Positions 45,070 through 55,039 of a stretch of 64,000 bases of DNA are shown here, in pieces (the first letter of the stretch is position 1; every line of letters starts with the position of its first letter). Location: contig SUYA01000004.1 in NCBI GenBank assembly GCA_015060695.1, positions 62,001 to 126,000 on the forward strand. Direction: 5' to 3'. This stretch comes from Mediterranea massiliensis (lineage in GTDB: Bacteria > Bacteroidota > Bacteroidia > Bacteroidales > Bacteroidaceae). The translations under genes and the position numbers were made by a program. The notes under the pieces were generated by a model that saw only the letters and a list, made by a program, of their open reading frames with translations, made no database searches and was not told the origin of the DNA.

Positions 45070-46404
45070 CTAATTTTCTATTACCTGCTTCTTTATTATA
45101 ATAAAATAGCTTAATGAACAGATACCTTTTAAACAGGTGGTGATACAAACAGCCCACCAAATAGCATCTACTCCCATGCCAAATTGGATAAGTAGCAATG
45201 CCAAAGGAATGCGTAGATAGTTTCCTACAATACTGATTACAGCCGGAGGAAGTGTACGTCCTAAACCATAGAATACTCCTTGCATGGTAATTTCAAACAT
45301 CATTAATAGTTGTGAGTATCCATCGATGCGCAAGTAATCGCCTCCTACCCGATAAGCTTCTGGCTCTGGTACGAAAATAGAGAATATTTCACTACCTAAG
45401 AACACAAATCCTAACGAACAGATTAAGCCAAAAACACTTGTCATCCACATAGTGGTTATCCAAGCCTGTTTTACTCTCCTTTTTTCACCAGCAGCATAGT
45501 TTTGAGCTATGAATGTGCTTAGTGCGGTAGAAAATCCTTGAGATGTATTCCAAGTAATAGCTTCGATTTGTCCACCGGTAGTGAATGCCATTAATCCGAT
45601 GTGTCCTCCTTGTTGTGAAGCTGTACGCGATAGGAAGAGGTTTACAAAAGAGAACAAGGCATTGAGTAATGCAACTGGTGTACCTAAACGAAAGATGCGT
45701 TTTGTATAACATTTCTTTAGGTGTGTAAAGAATGGAAAACCACCTAATAGATTGTCTCTACAGCGCAGGTTGTAGAAGAATAATGTAAATACAACACATT
45801 GAGAAAATAGTGTAGCCAAAGCAGCTCCTTTTGTACCCAAATTCATTCCAAAGATGAATAAGGGATCTAGTAACATGTTGAGTACTAAACCTGTACCACT
45901 GATAAAAAAGGGGATTCGACTACGGCCGGCTGCATTGTATATCCCTGTAAAGGCTGCCGATAGGAAAACAAATGGGAATCCTCCAACTATAATTCGTAAA
46001 TAGATTGTGGCTTGTGTGGTAATGTGGGTTGGTAGTGCGAACAACTCTAAGATGGTGGTGGCGAATCCAAACAATATCCCCCCCCAACAGATTGCTATTA
46101 ATAACGCCAATGTAACGTTGTGGGATGCAAATTGTCGGGCATCCGATTCGTTGCGTGTACCAATAGCTTGAGCAACACTAACCTCTGCACCTACTTTGTT
46201 GAGTAAAGAGATAGAACTTGACATCCATGTCAGTATGCCAACAGCACCTACTGCTGCAACCGCTTCGCTACCCAACCTACCCACCCATGCCATATCTGTT
46301 AAACTGTAGGCCATTTGGATAAAAGAGGTTGCCATAATGGGCATGGCTAAACCAAATAGCTGGTGATTGATGGGTCCTTTAGTTAGGTCTCGGGTACCTT
46401 GCAT
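45070..46404 (-). CDS. MATE-family efflux transporter
   Basis: The 444-residue inner-membrane protein has about 12 helices in two MATE halves. The start M-Q-G-T-R-D-L-T-K-G-P-I-N-H-Q-L-F-G-L-A is typical, as are A-Y-S-L-T-D-M-A-W-V-G-R-L-G and A-A-G-R-S-R-I-P-F. MATE proteins export drugs or metabolites using sodium or protons. It starts 1 nt after the potD stop, so it is the last gene of the polyamine-uptake operon. A polyamine-related export role is possible but unproven. Confidence 0.92.
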   Translation of the reverse strand: MQGTRDLTKGPINHQLFGLAMPIMATSFIQMAYSLTDMAWVGRLGSEAVAAVGAVGILTWMSSSISLLNKVGAEVSVAQAIGTRNESDARQFASHNVTLALLIAICWGGILFGFATTILELFALPTHITTQATIYLRIIVGGFPFVFLSAAFTGIYNAAGRSRIPFFISGTGLVLNMLLDPLFIFGMNLGTKGAALATLFSQCVVFTLFFYNLRCRDNLLGGFPFFTHLKKCYTKRIFRLGTPVALLNALFSFVNLFLSRTASQQGGHIGLMAFTTGGQIEAITWNTSQGFSTALSTFIAQNYAAGEKRRVKQAWITTMWMTSVFGLICSLGFVFLGSEIFSIFVPEPEAYRVGGDYLRIDGYSQLLMMFEITMQGVFYGLGRTLPPAVISIVGNYLRIPLALLLIQFGMGVDAIWWAVCITTCLKGICSLSYFIIIKKQVIEN

Positions 46405-46405
46405 A

Positions 46406-47764
46406 TCATGGTTTACTTATTTTTTTTCGTCTGCTTTGGCGACGACGTCGATTTTTATGCAATTGATGGCGATACTTTTGTACCTTATTGATAACTATCC
46501 ATACAAATAATGCTCCAAAAACGGCGAAAATAATTAAAACAATACCTGTATTTAAATTATCCCCTTTTACACGGCTCCACATTTCCAAAACCTTTTCTAA
46601 ATCTTGCTTATTGCTGAAATCACGGATAACCGCACACCGTTCAATGACTTTTTTGTCGGGATATTGTACCGGATCAATTTGTATGCTATCAGCTTCGGGG
46701 CCAAAGAAATAACTTAAGTCCGAGAATGTTTCTAACGTAGAATCTATTTTAGCTTCTAATACCTCTGGAGTAGCTACAGCACTCACATAACCAATAGCAT
46801 CCATATTACGCAAAGCAATATCCGGGCGACACATGTAATTGATAAAGTAACTGGCAGCCTTTACGTTACGAGCATATTTGGGTATTACCCAACCGTCAAA
46901 CCACACGTTACTTCCTTCTATAGGTACTATATAATCTAGTTCAACTCCTACAGCATCTGCCTCTTCAATGGCCCAAACAGCATCACCGCTCCAAGTGAAA
47001 TTTAACCATGCTTTTTCTTTGGTCATCATTTCTTTTCCGAAGTCAGCTTCCCAACCGGCAATATTAGGTTTCATTCGTTTTAGGTATTCTTCGGCCGTAT
47101 TGATAGCTGTTCTCGAATTGTCGTTCATTAGTTGTTCAACAGTGACTTCTCCTCTGTTTATCCTATCTGTATTGGCATAAATAATAGCCGTACCATAGCA
47201 ATCTCGGTAGGAGTCTTTCATCAAAATTTTATTGGTAAACTTGGGGTCCCATAAACTTTTCCATGTCATGGCTTCTTCTTCAGTAACCAGTTTCTTGTTG
47301 TAAAGCGTACCGGCAGTTCCCCACATATAGGCTACAGCATAGTCAGTCACCTTTCGGTTGTCTGGACTCATCTTGTTCAGTTCCTCTTGGATATAAGGTG
47401 CCAAATTATGAATGTAGTCAGGGGTATGACCAAAGTTTCTATTAATGGGTTGCAATATATCCTTATTCATCATGCGCTCAATAATGTATTCTGAGGGGCA
47501 TACTACGTCAAAGTCTTCATGCCCACGTTCAATTTTAGTGAGCATAATTTCATTGATGTCAAATGTTTGATAGATGATTTCTACCTCTTCGCCAGTTTGT
47601 TCTTTGTACCATTCAGGGAATTCGGCTAGTACATCTTCATCAATGTAATCAGCCCAATTATAAATTTTCAGAATACGGCTACGTTCTTCTTGTGAACGTT
47701 GGCATGAACCCATCAATAACAGGGAACAAATAATACTGATGTAGCAGATATATTTTGAATACAT
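46406..47764 (-). CDS. potD: Polyamine ABC transporter substrate-binding protein, membrane-anchored
   Basis: The 452-residue protein has a lipoprotein signal (lipobox L-L-M-G-S-C, Cys21) and a PotD/PotF-type binding domain. It starts L-K-I-Y-N-W-A-D-Y-I-D and contains D-F-D-V-V-C-P-S-E-Y, M-W-G-T-A-G and L-N-F-T-W-S-G-D-A. Unusually, a hydrophobic helix (about 407-426; I-V-L-I-I-F-A-V-F-G) and an Arg/Lys-rich tail end the protein, suggesting an inner-membrane anchor in addition to the lipid. Typical PotD proteins end at about 350 residues. It binds spermidine or putrescine by homology. Gap to potC is 47 nt. Confidence 0.92.
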   Translation of the reverse strand: MYSKYICYISIICSLLLMGSCQRSQEERSRILKIYNWADYIDEDVLAEFPEWYKEQTGEEVEIIYQTFDINEIMLTKIERGHEDFDVVCPSEYIIERMMNKDILQPINRNFGHTPDYIHNLAPYIQEELNKMSPDNRKVTDYAVAYMWGTAGTLYNKKLVTEEEAMTWKSLWDPKFTNKILMKDSYRDCYGTAIIYANTDRINRGEVTVEQLMNDNSRTAINTAEEYLKRMKPNIAGWEADFGKEMMTKEKAWLNFTWSGDAVWAIEEADAVGVELDYIVPIEGSNVWFDGWVIPKYARNVKAASYFINYMCRPDIALRNMDAIGYVSAVATPEVLEAKIDSTLETFSDLSYFFGPEADSIQIDPVQYPDKKVIERCAVIRDFSNKQDLEKVLEMWSRVKGDNLNTGIVLIIFAVFGALFVWIVINKVQKYRHQLHKNRRRRQSRRKKISKP

Positions 47765-47811
47765 TTTTATATTGAAATAGTCGATGTTAAATGGATGAAA
47801 TTTAAATCTTA

Positions 47812-48603
47812 TTATTCTTCTTTCTTTTGCTTTTCTGCACGTTTGTTAATTATAATCAACAATGCCAATACCGTTACAAAAATAATGGTTGATAACGGGC
47901 GCAGTTCAGGTGTTAAACCTCCTTTGCGAGCATCAGCATATATAAAGGTTGAGAGCGTTTCTAATCCTTCGTTGCCAATGGTAAAGATGGTTACTGCAAA
48001 ATCGTCGATAGAAAGTGTGAATGCAAGTATGAATCCACTAATCATGCCTGGCAATATTTCTGGTAGGATAACTTTACGCAGTGCTTGAAAAGGAGTCGCT
48101 CCTAAGTCGAGTGCAGCTTCATAAATGTTTGGATTCATTTTTTTTAATCGTGGCATGACACTAAGTACTACGTAAGGGGTACAGAATGCAATATGAGCTA
48201 ATACTACAGTCGTAAAACCTTGCGAGATTCCGAAACTGACAAACAACAGAAATAGCGATACACCGGTAATAATGTCCGGGTTCATGATAGGAATGCTGTT
48301 TGTGAAGTTCATTATACTGCGTGAGCGACTTCGTAAGTTATAGATGCCGATGGCAGCTACACTACCTAATGCAGTTGAAATACCGGCAGCAATAAGTGCA
48401 ATGGCAAATGTGTTCCAAATGGCATTTATCAGTGAGTGGTGCATGCCACCAGAAAAGAGTGAACTATACAATTTGAATGAGAATCCCGTCCAATTTCCCA
48501 AAACTTTAGCTTCGGTGAACGAAAATATCATGATAATTAAGATTGGTGAGTAGAGTAGTGCCAACAGCAACCACAAATACCCTTTGGCAAAAATTTTTTT
48601 CAT
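47812..48603 (-). CDS. potC: Polyamine ABC transporter permease PotC
   Basis: The 263-residue inner-membrane permease has about six helices. The ABC permease loop motif E-A-A-L-D-L-G-A-T-P-F-Q-A-L-R-K-V-I-L-P-E-I-L-P-G (about 165-190; the EAA motif) contacts PotA. The order potA-potB-potC-potD and the sequence pattern fit the spermidine/putrescine importer. Its ATG shares one base with the potB stop codon. A Lys/Glu-rich tail ends the protein. Confidence 0.93.
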   Translation of the reverse strand: MKKIFAKGYLWLLLALLYSPILIIMIFSFTEAKVLGNWTGFSFKLYSSLFSGGMHHSLINAIWNTFAIALIAAGISTALGSVAAIGIYNLRSRSRSIMNFTNSIPIMNPDIITGVSLFLLFVSFGISQGFTTVVLAHIAFCTPYVVLSVMPRLKKMNPNIYEAALDLGATPFQALRKVILPEILPGMISGFILAFTLSIDDFAVTIFTIGNEGLETLSTFIYADARKGGLTPELRPLSTIIFVTVLALLIIINKRAEKQKKEE

Positions 48604-49403
48604 CAGATAACTCCTCCACTTTCATTTTGAGTGCTTTCTTCCTCGTTGGTAAAGAGGCTAGTAATACCTATCAGTAACAACATAATGAGCGAAAGAGCCG
48701 CACCATAGTTCCACATTCCGTTATATATGTTTTCCTGTACCGTAGTACCAAATAACTTGATGTTATTCATGGTGAGCAACTCTGCAATAGCAAATGTGCT
48801 TACTGTGGGCATGAATACCATCAGAATGCCACTGGTAATACCGGGCATTGAGAGGGGAAGTGTGATTTTCGTAAATACCTTCAATGGGTTCGCACCCAAA
48901 TCTTGTGCTGCTTCAATCAAACTATGATCCATTTTCTGTAACGTGTTGTAAATGGGGTATATCATGAATGGCAAGAAATTATATACCATACCGAATACCA
49001 AGGCACCTTCTCCTAAGGGAAGTTTGAGGAAGTCAAACAAGGCTACTGTAGCCAAAGTACGGATTAGGATGTTTACCCACATAGGTAGAATGAACAATAC
49101 AATCATTGTCTTGGGAATATTGAACTGTTTCTGGCTTAGGATATAGGCTGCCGGATATCCTAATAATAGGCAGAAGATAGTTGTGATAACCGCTATTCCG
49201 ATGGAGTAGATGAATGTATTCATCGCTTCGGGATGCAGCATGAATTTTCGGAAGTTACTCAATGTAAAGGCTCCTTCTTCATCAGTAAATGCATAGAAGA
49301 CAATGAGTAGCAGCGGAATAACAACAAATACTAGCAGGAATAAGGCATAGGGAATAGACCAATTCCTGCGCCGCATAAAGAAACGAGATAAATTATTCAG
49401 CAT
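48603..49403 (-). CDS. potB: Polyamine ABC transporter permease PotB
   Basis: The 266-residue permease has six helices and the EAA loop E-A-A-Q-D-L-G-A-N-P-L-K-V-F-T-K-I-T-L-P-L-S-M-P-G. It pairs with PotC to form the membrane channel. Its stop overlaps the potC start by one base, and 83 nt separate it from potA. Confidence 0.93.
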   Translation of the reverse strand: MLNNLSRFFMRRRNWSIPYALFLLVFVVIPLLLIVFYAFTDEEGAFTLSNFRKFMLHPEAMNTFIYSIGIAVITTIFCLLLGYPAAYILSQKQFNIPKTMIVLFILPMWVNILIRTLATVALFDFLKLPLGEGALVFGMVYNFLPFMIYPIYNTLQKMDHSLIEAAQDLGANPLKVFTKITLPLSMPGITSGILMVFMPTVSTFAIAELLTMNNIKLFGTTVQENIYNGMWNYGAALSLIMLLLIGITSLFTNEEESTQNESGGVI

Positions 49404-49486
49404 TGATAATTTGTGAATAATGAATTGAGATTTTCTTTCAAATGGTTTTGGATTTTAGATAAATCTCTATTCTTGGTTTAAAATTC

Positions 49487-50869
49487 TTAATTTTTAATCA
49501 CTCTGATGTCTTCTGGTGCTATGGTGATACCTACACGGTCACCATCATCCCACACGTCGTTGGTGTCGATAAAGATGTCTTCATCCCAATCAGTAAATAC
49601 TGTTAAATGATAGTGATTCCCTTTATAGAGAATGAATTTTACTTCACCGGTTAGGCGTCCATCTTCTTCGTTATCTTCCATGACAACCTTACCAAAATCT
49701 ATTTCTAGTTTGACGGCACTGCCTGGTTCTATTTCTTTAACGGGGGCACATTCCCATTCACATCCCAAGAATTCTACATGGTTTTCGTCAATCAATTTAC
49801 CATCGAAGGTGTTACAAGTGCGTTCCTTCTTCATAACATGAATATCAAACGGCTTTACCAATAGGCCAACTTCTCGTCCGGCTTCAAAACTATGATAATC
49901 TTGCACCATCAGTTCATATCCCTCTTTGGTTTGTACCAACATTTCGAAGTGTACACCTTTGAATATACAACTTGTTACGGTACCGGTTAATTGAGCAGCA
50001 TCAGAGGGGTCAAATATATAGATGTCTTCGGGGCGAATCACCACATCTATAGGAGTATTTTCGCCAAAACCTTTATCTACACAATCAAAATCACGACCAG
50101 CAAAGTGTACTTGTTCGTCTTTTATCATTGTGCCGTTCAAGATGTTACTTTCTCCAATAAAATCAGCGACAAATGAGTTGATGGGCTCATTGTAGATGTC
50201 CATTGGAGTACCAATTTGCTGTATTTTTCCTTCGCTCATCACGACGATGGTGTCACTCAATGTCAATGCCTCCTCTTGGTCGTGGGTTACATAGACAAAA
50301 GTGATACCTAATTTCTGATGCATTTCCTTCAATTCCATCTGCATGTCTTTGCGCATCTTTAGGTCGAGTGCAGCCAATGGTTCGTCAAGCAGCAGCACTT
50401 CTGGCTCATTTACGATGGCGCGGGCTATGGCAACTCGTTGTTGCTGACCACCCGATAATGAATCGACATCGCGGTCTTCATAGTCGGTCATACCCACCAT
50501 ACGCAATGCCTGCTTCACCTTTTTCTCAATGGTATTAGCTGGCATTTTCTTTAGCTTTAAACCAAACGCAATGTTGTTAAATACATTAAGGTGTGGAAAT
50601 AGTGCATACTTTTGAAACACAGTATTCACCGGACGCTGATGAGGGGGCGTCTGTGTAATGTCCTTACCTGAAATTGTTATCACTCCTTCCGTAGCGGTTT
50701 GGAATCCTGCTATTAATCGGAGTAGGGTGGTCTTACCACAACCCGAAGGTCCCAAAATCGTTACAAACTCGCCCTTGCGGACAGACAAGCTCACATCATT
50801 CAGCACGGTCTTTTCGCCGAAGCTCTTAGATACGTGCTCCACGCTGATGATGCAGTCGGATTTTTGCAT
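49487..50869 (-). CDS. potA: Polyamine ABC transporter ATP-binding protein PotA
   Basis: The 460-residue ATPase energises the importer. Walker A is G-P-S-G-C-G-K-T-T (about 39-47), signature [14 protein letters not shown] and Walker [12 protein letters not shown]. The C-terminal half holds TOBE-type regulatory repeats (V-I-R-P-E-D-I-Y-I and [10 protein letters not shown]), longer than in E. coli PotA (about 378 residues). First gene of the leftward potABCD-MATE operon. The long double TOBE region is the only oddity. Confidence 0.95.
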   Translation of the reverse strand: MQKSDCIISVEHVSKSFGEKTVLNDVSLSVRKGEFVTILGPSGCGKTTLLRLIAGFQTATEGVITISGKDITQTPPHQRPVNTVFQKYALFPHLNVFNNIAFGLKLKKMPANTIEKKVKQALRMVGMTDYEDRDVDSLSGGQQQRVAIARAIVNEPEVLLLDEPLAALDLKMRKDMQMELKEMHQKLGITFVYVTHDQEEALTLSDTIVVMSEGKIQQIGTPMDIYNEPINSFVADFIGESNILNGTMIKDEQVHFAGRDFDCVDKGFGENTPIDVVIRPEDIYIFDPSDAAQLTGTVTSCIFKGVHFEMLVQTKEGYELMVQDYHSFEAGREVGLLVKPFDIHVMKKERTCNTFDGKLIDENHVEFLGCEWECAPVKEIEPGSAVKLEIDFGKVVMEDNEEDGRLTGEVKFILYKGNHYHLTVFTDWDEDIFIDTNDVWDDGDRVGITIAPEDIRVIKN

Positions 50870-50957
50870 AAGCCTTAATTAAACTTTATCCAAACAAATG
50901 AAACAAATAAAACCAATCACACATAAATTTTCTCCTTTTTTTAAAAGAAAGTGAGCG

Positions 50958-50988
50958 CAAAGGTATGTAATTTCTTTAGATTTACAAA
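50958..50988 (-). promoter_or_regulatory. Promoter of potABCD-MATE
   Basis: Read leftward, TTTG (50988-50985), a 19-bp gap and TACCTTTG (50965-50958): full consensus, 88 nt before the potA start. Confidence 0.8.
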
Positions 50989-51024
50989 CAAATGAAATTT
51001 TATTTTCTATTTAGGTGAAATAAA

Positions 51025-51052
51025 ATGGCATCAGGATGCTTCCTGATGCCAT
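51025..51052 (-). terminator. Terminator after rseP
   Basis: ATGGCATCAGGA (51025-51036) pairs perfectly with TCCTGATGCCAT (51041-51052). Leftward it is followed by TTTATTTC. Confidence 0.82.
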
Positions 51053-51079
51053 TATATCCTATACTTATGTTGGTAAGTG

Positions 51080-52411
51080 TCAGAATAGGTATCTGATAAT
51101 GTCGTTTAGATTAGCCCAAATCAGTAGCGTGAACAATAAAATCATACCTACTACTTGAGCACGTTCCATAAACTTGTCGCTTGGCGGTCGGCGGGTAATG
51201 ATTTCATAGAGAAGGAATAGCACATGTCCACCGTCAAGAGCTGGGATGGGCAGAATGTTCATAAATGCCAAAATGATGCTGAGGAAGGCTGTCATATACC
51301 AGAATTGATGCCAATCCCAAGAGGCGGGGAAGATGCTACCAATAGCACCAAATCCACCCAATTGTTTAGCCCCTTCTTTCGAGAAGAGGTACTTCATTTG
51401 GTTAACATATCCTTTTAATGTATTTACTCCTAAAGTGATACCGGCCGGGAATGCTTCGAAAAAACCATATTCTTTTCTAACTACCGGTAATAAACGGTCG
51501 GCTTGTGTTACGGCCGATACACCTATCTGATAAGCTGTATCAGTTTCAAAAGTGAGCGTGTCGGTCACTCCATTACGTACATAAGTCAAATTGATGATTC
51601 GTGATCCTCCTTCAGCTTTGCGCTTCTGCATTTCTTCTGCAAAATCATAAAAAGCAATGCTTTGGCCATCCAAGTGAGTAATACTATCACCAGGCTGTAG
51701 GCCGGCCAATGCAGCTGGACGATTAGTCATCACACTGTCAATGACGTAAGGCATGCGGAAAGTGGCAAATCGCACACTGTCTGCCAACAAACGATCCATC
51801 ATACCGTCGGGAATATATACTGCAACTTCTTCACCGTTACGTTTAACGCTGACAATACGGGCATCGACAACAGCCATCAAGGCATCTCCGTTCATGGTTT
51901 CAAAAGGAACACCATCGGCAGCTAACAAAATGTCTCCGTCTTGAAAGCCTACCGAATGAGCCGTTTCGTTATAATCCATACCCAGTGAGGCCTCTGACAC
52001 CTTAATATATTCTTCTCCCCAGGCAAACAATACCATGGAGTAAATGAACAAGGCCAATAGGAAATTGAATAACACACCTCCTATCATAATAAACAGACGT
52101 TGCCAAGCCGGTTTCGCACGAAATTCCCACGGTTGAACAGGTTGTTTCATTTGTTCAGTATCCATAGATTCGTCTATCATGCCAGCTATTTTTACATAGC
52201 CACCCAGCGGCAACCATCCAACGGCATATTCGGTTTCACTTTTCTTGGGCTTGAATTTAAATAAGGTGAACCAAGGATCAAAAAATAAACAAAACTTTTC
52301 GACACGTGTTTTGAACAGACGGGCAAAAAGGAAATGCCCTCCTTCGTGAATGATAACGAGCAACGAAAGGCTCATGATAAGTTGAAGGGCACGAATAAAA
52401 AATGTATCCAT
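51080..52411 (-). CDS. rseP: Site-2 intramembrane protease RseP
   Basis: The 443-residue zinc protease has HExxH as His22-Glu23-Gly-Gly-His26 in the first helix and the second metal site in M-N-I-L-P-I-P-A-L-D-G-G-H. PDZ-type domains lie between (about 115-290; L-Q-P-G-D-S-I-T-H-L-D-G-Q). The family cleaves membrane-bound anti-sigma factors and signal peptides. Last gene of the leftward tsaB-DUF4290-rimM-M23-dxr-rseP run, 26 nt after dxr. Confidence 0.95.
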   Translation of the reverse strand: MDTFFIRALQLIMSLSLLVIIHEGGHFLFARLFKTRVEKFCLFFDPWFTLFKFKPKKSETEYAVGWLPLGGYVKIAGMIDESMDTEQMKQPVQPWEFRAKPAWQRLFIMIGGVLFNFLLALFIYSMVLFAWGEEYIKVSEASLGMDYNETAHSVGFQDGDILLAADGVPFETMNGDALMAVVDARIVSVKRNGEEVAVYIPDGMMDRLLADSVRFATFRMPYVIDSVMTNRPAALAGLQPGDSITHLDGQSIAFYDFAEEMQKRKAEGGSRIINLTYVRNGVTDTLTFETDTAYQIGVSAVTQADRLLPVVRKEYGFFEAFPAGITLGVNTLKGYVNQMKYLFSKEGAKQLGGFGAIGSIFPASWDWHQFWYMTAFLSIILAFMNILPIPALDGGHVLFLLYEIITRRPPSDKFMERAQVVGMILLFTLLIWANLNDIIRYLF

Positions 52412-52437
52412 TTGTTATTTACTATTTAATTTTATAA

Positions 52438-53595
52438 TTATTTGTTGTTTATTAATTCGTTAGCCATGATTCGAGTCAGTTTGTCAGTAGCTACATAATC
52501 TTCGTAAGTAGGCTTCGAAATAAAACTGATGCGTTGCATGCATTGTTCGATTACATCACTCATGCCGAGGAAAGAAATTCTATCGTGTAGAAAAGCTGCA
52601 ACCACCACTTCGTTGGCTGCATTGACAATGCAAGGCATATTCCCGGCACGGTTTAGGGCTTCGTAGGCCAAAGCCAAATTGCGGAATCGCACGGTATCTG
52701 GTTGTTCGAATGTGAGCTGTGTACATTGACGGAAATCCAAACGAGGGAACGAAGCTTTCATGCGGTCGGGGTAAGAGAAAGCATATTGGATAGGTAGTCG
52801 CATATCGGGCATACCCAATTGGGCTTTGATAGAACCATCCTCAAATTGTACCATCGAATGAATAATGCTTTGTGGATGTACCACTACTTCTATTTGTTCG
52901 GGGCGTACTCCGAATAACCATTTGGCCTCAATAACTTCAAACCCTTTATTCATCATGCTTGCCGAGTCAATAGTAATTTTGGCACCCATTTCCCAATTAG
53001 GATGTTTTAATGCTTCGACTTTAGTAACATGAGCCAATTCTTCCATAGTACAATTACGGAAAGGACCTCCCGATGCTGTTAAAATAACTTTTTCAATAGG
53101 ATTCCCAATTTCTCCAGAAAGACATTGAAATACGGCCGAATGTTCAGAATCGACAGGTAAAATAGGTGTGTTGTTGGCTTGTGCCAAGTCGTTTATTAGC
53201 TCGCCGGCTACCACCAATGTCTCTTTATTGGCCAAGGCTATGGCTTTGTGGGCGCGGATGGCATTCATGGTCGGCTTCAGTCCGGCATATCCTACCATAG
53301 CAGTCAACACCATATCAATGGGGGCTTCGGTAACAATCTGTGTAATGGCCTCTTCACCGGCATACACTTTGATTGGTAAATCGGCAAGTGCTTCTTTTAG
53401 TTGGGCATATTTCGCTTCGTTGGCAATTACAACAGCTTCTGGCTTGAAGCGTCGAGCTTGTTCTATCAGTTCATCAACACGGTTATTGGCTGTCAGAACA
53501 TAAGCCTCATATCGGTCAGGATGTTCTTCGATGACTTGCAGTGCTTGTGTTCCAATAGATCCTGTAGAGCCAAGTATAGCAATTTGTTTTTTCAT
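52438..53595 (-). CDS. dxr: 1-deoxy-D-xylulose-5-phosphate reductoisomerase
   Basis: The 385-residue enzyme makes MEP in the non-mevalonate isoprenoid pathway. It has the NADPH loop G-S-T-G-S-I-G-T-Q-A-L, metal-binding P-V-D-S-E-H-S-A-V-F-Q, A-S-G-G-P-F-R, and I-D-S-A-S-M-M-N-K-G-F-E-V-I-E-A with V-H-P-Q-S-I-I-H-S-M. Length is normal. Its position upstream of rseP is common across bacteria. Confidence 0.97.
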   Translation of the reverse strand: MKKQIAILGSTGSIGTQALQVIEEHPDRYEAYVLTANNRVDELIEQARRFKPEAVVIANEAKYAQLKEALADLPIKVYAGEEAITQIVTEAPIDMVLTAMVGYAGLKPTMNAIRAHKAIALANKETLVVAGELINDLAQANNTPILPVDSEHSAVFQCLSGEIGNPIEKVILTASGGPFRNCTMEELAHVTKVEALKHPNWEMGAKITIDSASMMNKGFEVIEAKWLFGVRPEQIEVVVHPQSIIHSMVQFEDGSIKAQLGMPDMRLPIQYAFSYPDRMKASFPRLDFRQCTQLTFEQPDTVRFRNLALAYEALNRAGNMPCIVNAANEVVVAAFLHDRISFLGMSDVIEQCMQRISFISKPTYEDYVATDKLTRIMANELINNK

Positions 53596-53619
53596 TCTTT
53601 GGTATATTTTTTCGGTATA

Positions 53620-54477
53620 TTAAAAAACGATGTAATTTTCAGGGTTAATGGCTTTCCCTTTTCGCCATAATTCGAAATGTAAATGCGGACTATTGTTTAC
53701 GTCTTCGGCTTTCCCTACAATGGCAATAGCTTCACCCGCTTTTACTTTGTCGCCAATCTGCTTCAGTAGTCGGCCACATTGTTTATATATTGAAATTAGT
53801 TCCTGATTGTGTTGCAGGGCTATCGTATAGCCACTTTCGGCTGTATAAGTACTCATGATAACTGTTCCTTCTAAAGTGGCCAAAATACTCTCGCCTGCTT
53901 TCGATGCAATGTCTGTACCGAAGTGCTTATCTTCGTTGTTCATGGAAGCCACAATGCTGCCACGTAAAGGGGTATAGAACATTAGTCCTTCGATGGCCGA
54001 GCGAGTCTCAATATCATTTAAGTTGTATTTTTCTCTTTCTTCATATTGCTTGCGCCATTCGGTTTCGTGTTGACTTCGTTCTATTAAGGTATCTTCACGC
54101 AAGATGGTTAGCGAATCGATGGAATGTATTGTGTCAGTCTTAATATTTCCTTCAAAAATGTCTTGTATATTTAAAATATATAGCTGTTGTTTTTGCAACA
54201 ATTCAGATAATGTATCAGCCCGTAAAGCATTTTCTACAATTTGGGCACGCACCTCACTATTCATATATCCCGGAAGGTAGTTGCGCAGGGGGGTATAGGC
54301 AATAATCAAGGAAGCTATAAGAAATAATACGAGGAGCACAGATAACAATACCGACAATCCGTTTAGTTTGGATACATGCAATCCGACCAATTCTTCAAGA
54401 GTGTTCTCGTTGATGATGGTCAATTTGTATTTAAACTTAATGTTGCTCCAAAAAGCTTTGCTTCGTTTCTTTGCCAT
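53620..54477 (-). CDS. M23-family peptidoglycan endopeptidase-like protein
   Basis: The 285-residue protein has one N-terminal membrane helix (about 40-65) and a coiled region with E-W-R-K-Q-Y-E-E-R-E-K-Y. The C-terminal LytM/M23 domain (about 165-285) has H-F-G-T-D-I-A-S-K-A-G and H-L-H-F-E-L-W-R-K-G. Compared with the canonical HxxxD and HxH zinc sites, both are present (His-Phe-Gly-Thr-Asp and His-Leu-His), so it may be active. It is periplasmic and probably acts in cell-wall remodelling. Lies between rimM and dxr. Confidence 0.9.
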   Translation of the reverse strand: MAKKRSKAFWSNIKFKYKLTIINENTLEELVGLHVSKLNGLSVLLSVLLVLFLIASLIIAYTPLRNYLPGYMNSEVRAQIVENALRADTLSELLQKQQLYILNIQDIFEGNIKTDTIHSIDSLTILREDTLIERSQHETEWRKQYEEREKYNLNDIETRSAIEGLMFYTPLRGSIVASMNNEDKHFGTDIASKAGESILATLEGTVIMSTYTAESGYTIALQHNQELISIYKQCGRLLKQIGDKVKAGEAIAIVGKAEDVNNSPHLHFELWRKGKAINPENYIVF

Positions 54478-54499
54478 ATCTCTATACCTTATTATAATG

Positions 54500-55039
54500 T
54501 CATTCCTCTTCTTCTGCTTCCTCTAACGTAAGAAGTCCCATGGGCAGTTTCATTCGGATTGTCTTTGCTTGAGAATCTATGTCGATAATAAAATCTTCTT
54601 GCGCCGGTATCAGTAGTTCTTCACCGTTAAAATCTATAACAAACAGGGTGTTGATGGTGCTATTGTCTATGTAGGTTATTTCTCCTAAACGTCCTCGGAT
54701 AACATCAAAAACCTCGAATCCTACAAAGAAATTCCAACTGATTTCTCCGTCATCGGCAGCTTCGGCTTGTGCTGTAGGGAAATAAACTTCTACATTGGTA
54801 AAACGGCGTGCTTGTTCGGCACTATTTATTCCCTCTAATTTAATGAGGGCACTGCTTTCCGAACGAAAACGATACTCTTCAATGAAGAAAGGTACCAATA
54901 TTCCGTCCATCATACAAATGATGTATTCGGCTTCTACACGGTCGAATATATCGTCGTTGAAGCTAAATTGCAACTCACCATGAATGCCATGAGGCTTGTT
55001 GAGTACACCTATTTTATATACGTCACTTCTTCGAATCAA
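54500..55039 (-). CDS. rimM: Ribosome maturation factor RimM
   Basis: The 179-residue protein has the N-terminal RimM domain ([17 protein letters not shown]) and a C-terminal PRC-barrel ([13 protein letters not shown]...L-I-P-A-Q-E-D-F-I). RimM assists 30S assembly near ribosomal protein S19. The start is TTG at 55039, giving M-I-R-R-S-D-V-Y-K, and overlaps the end of the DUF4290 gene by 17 nt; no ATG fits the conserved N-terminus. The acidic tail E-E-A-E-E-E-E is notable. Confidence 0.93.
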   Translation of the reverse strand: MIRRSDVYKIGVLNKPHGIHGELQFSFNDDIFDRVEAEYIICMMDGILVPFFIEEYRFRSESSALIKLEGINSAEQARRFTNVEVYFPTAQAEAADDGEISWNFFVGFEVFDVIRGRLGEITYIDNSTINTLFVIDFNGEELLIPAQEDFIIDIDSQAKTIRMKLPMGLLTLEEAEEEE

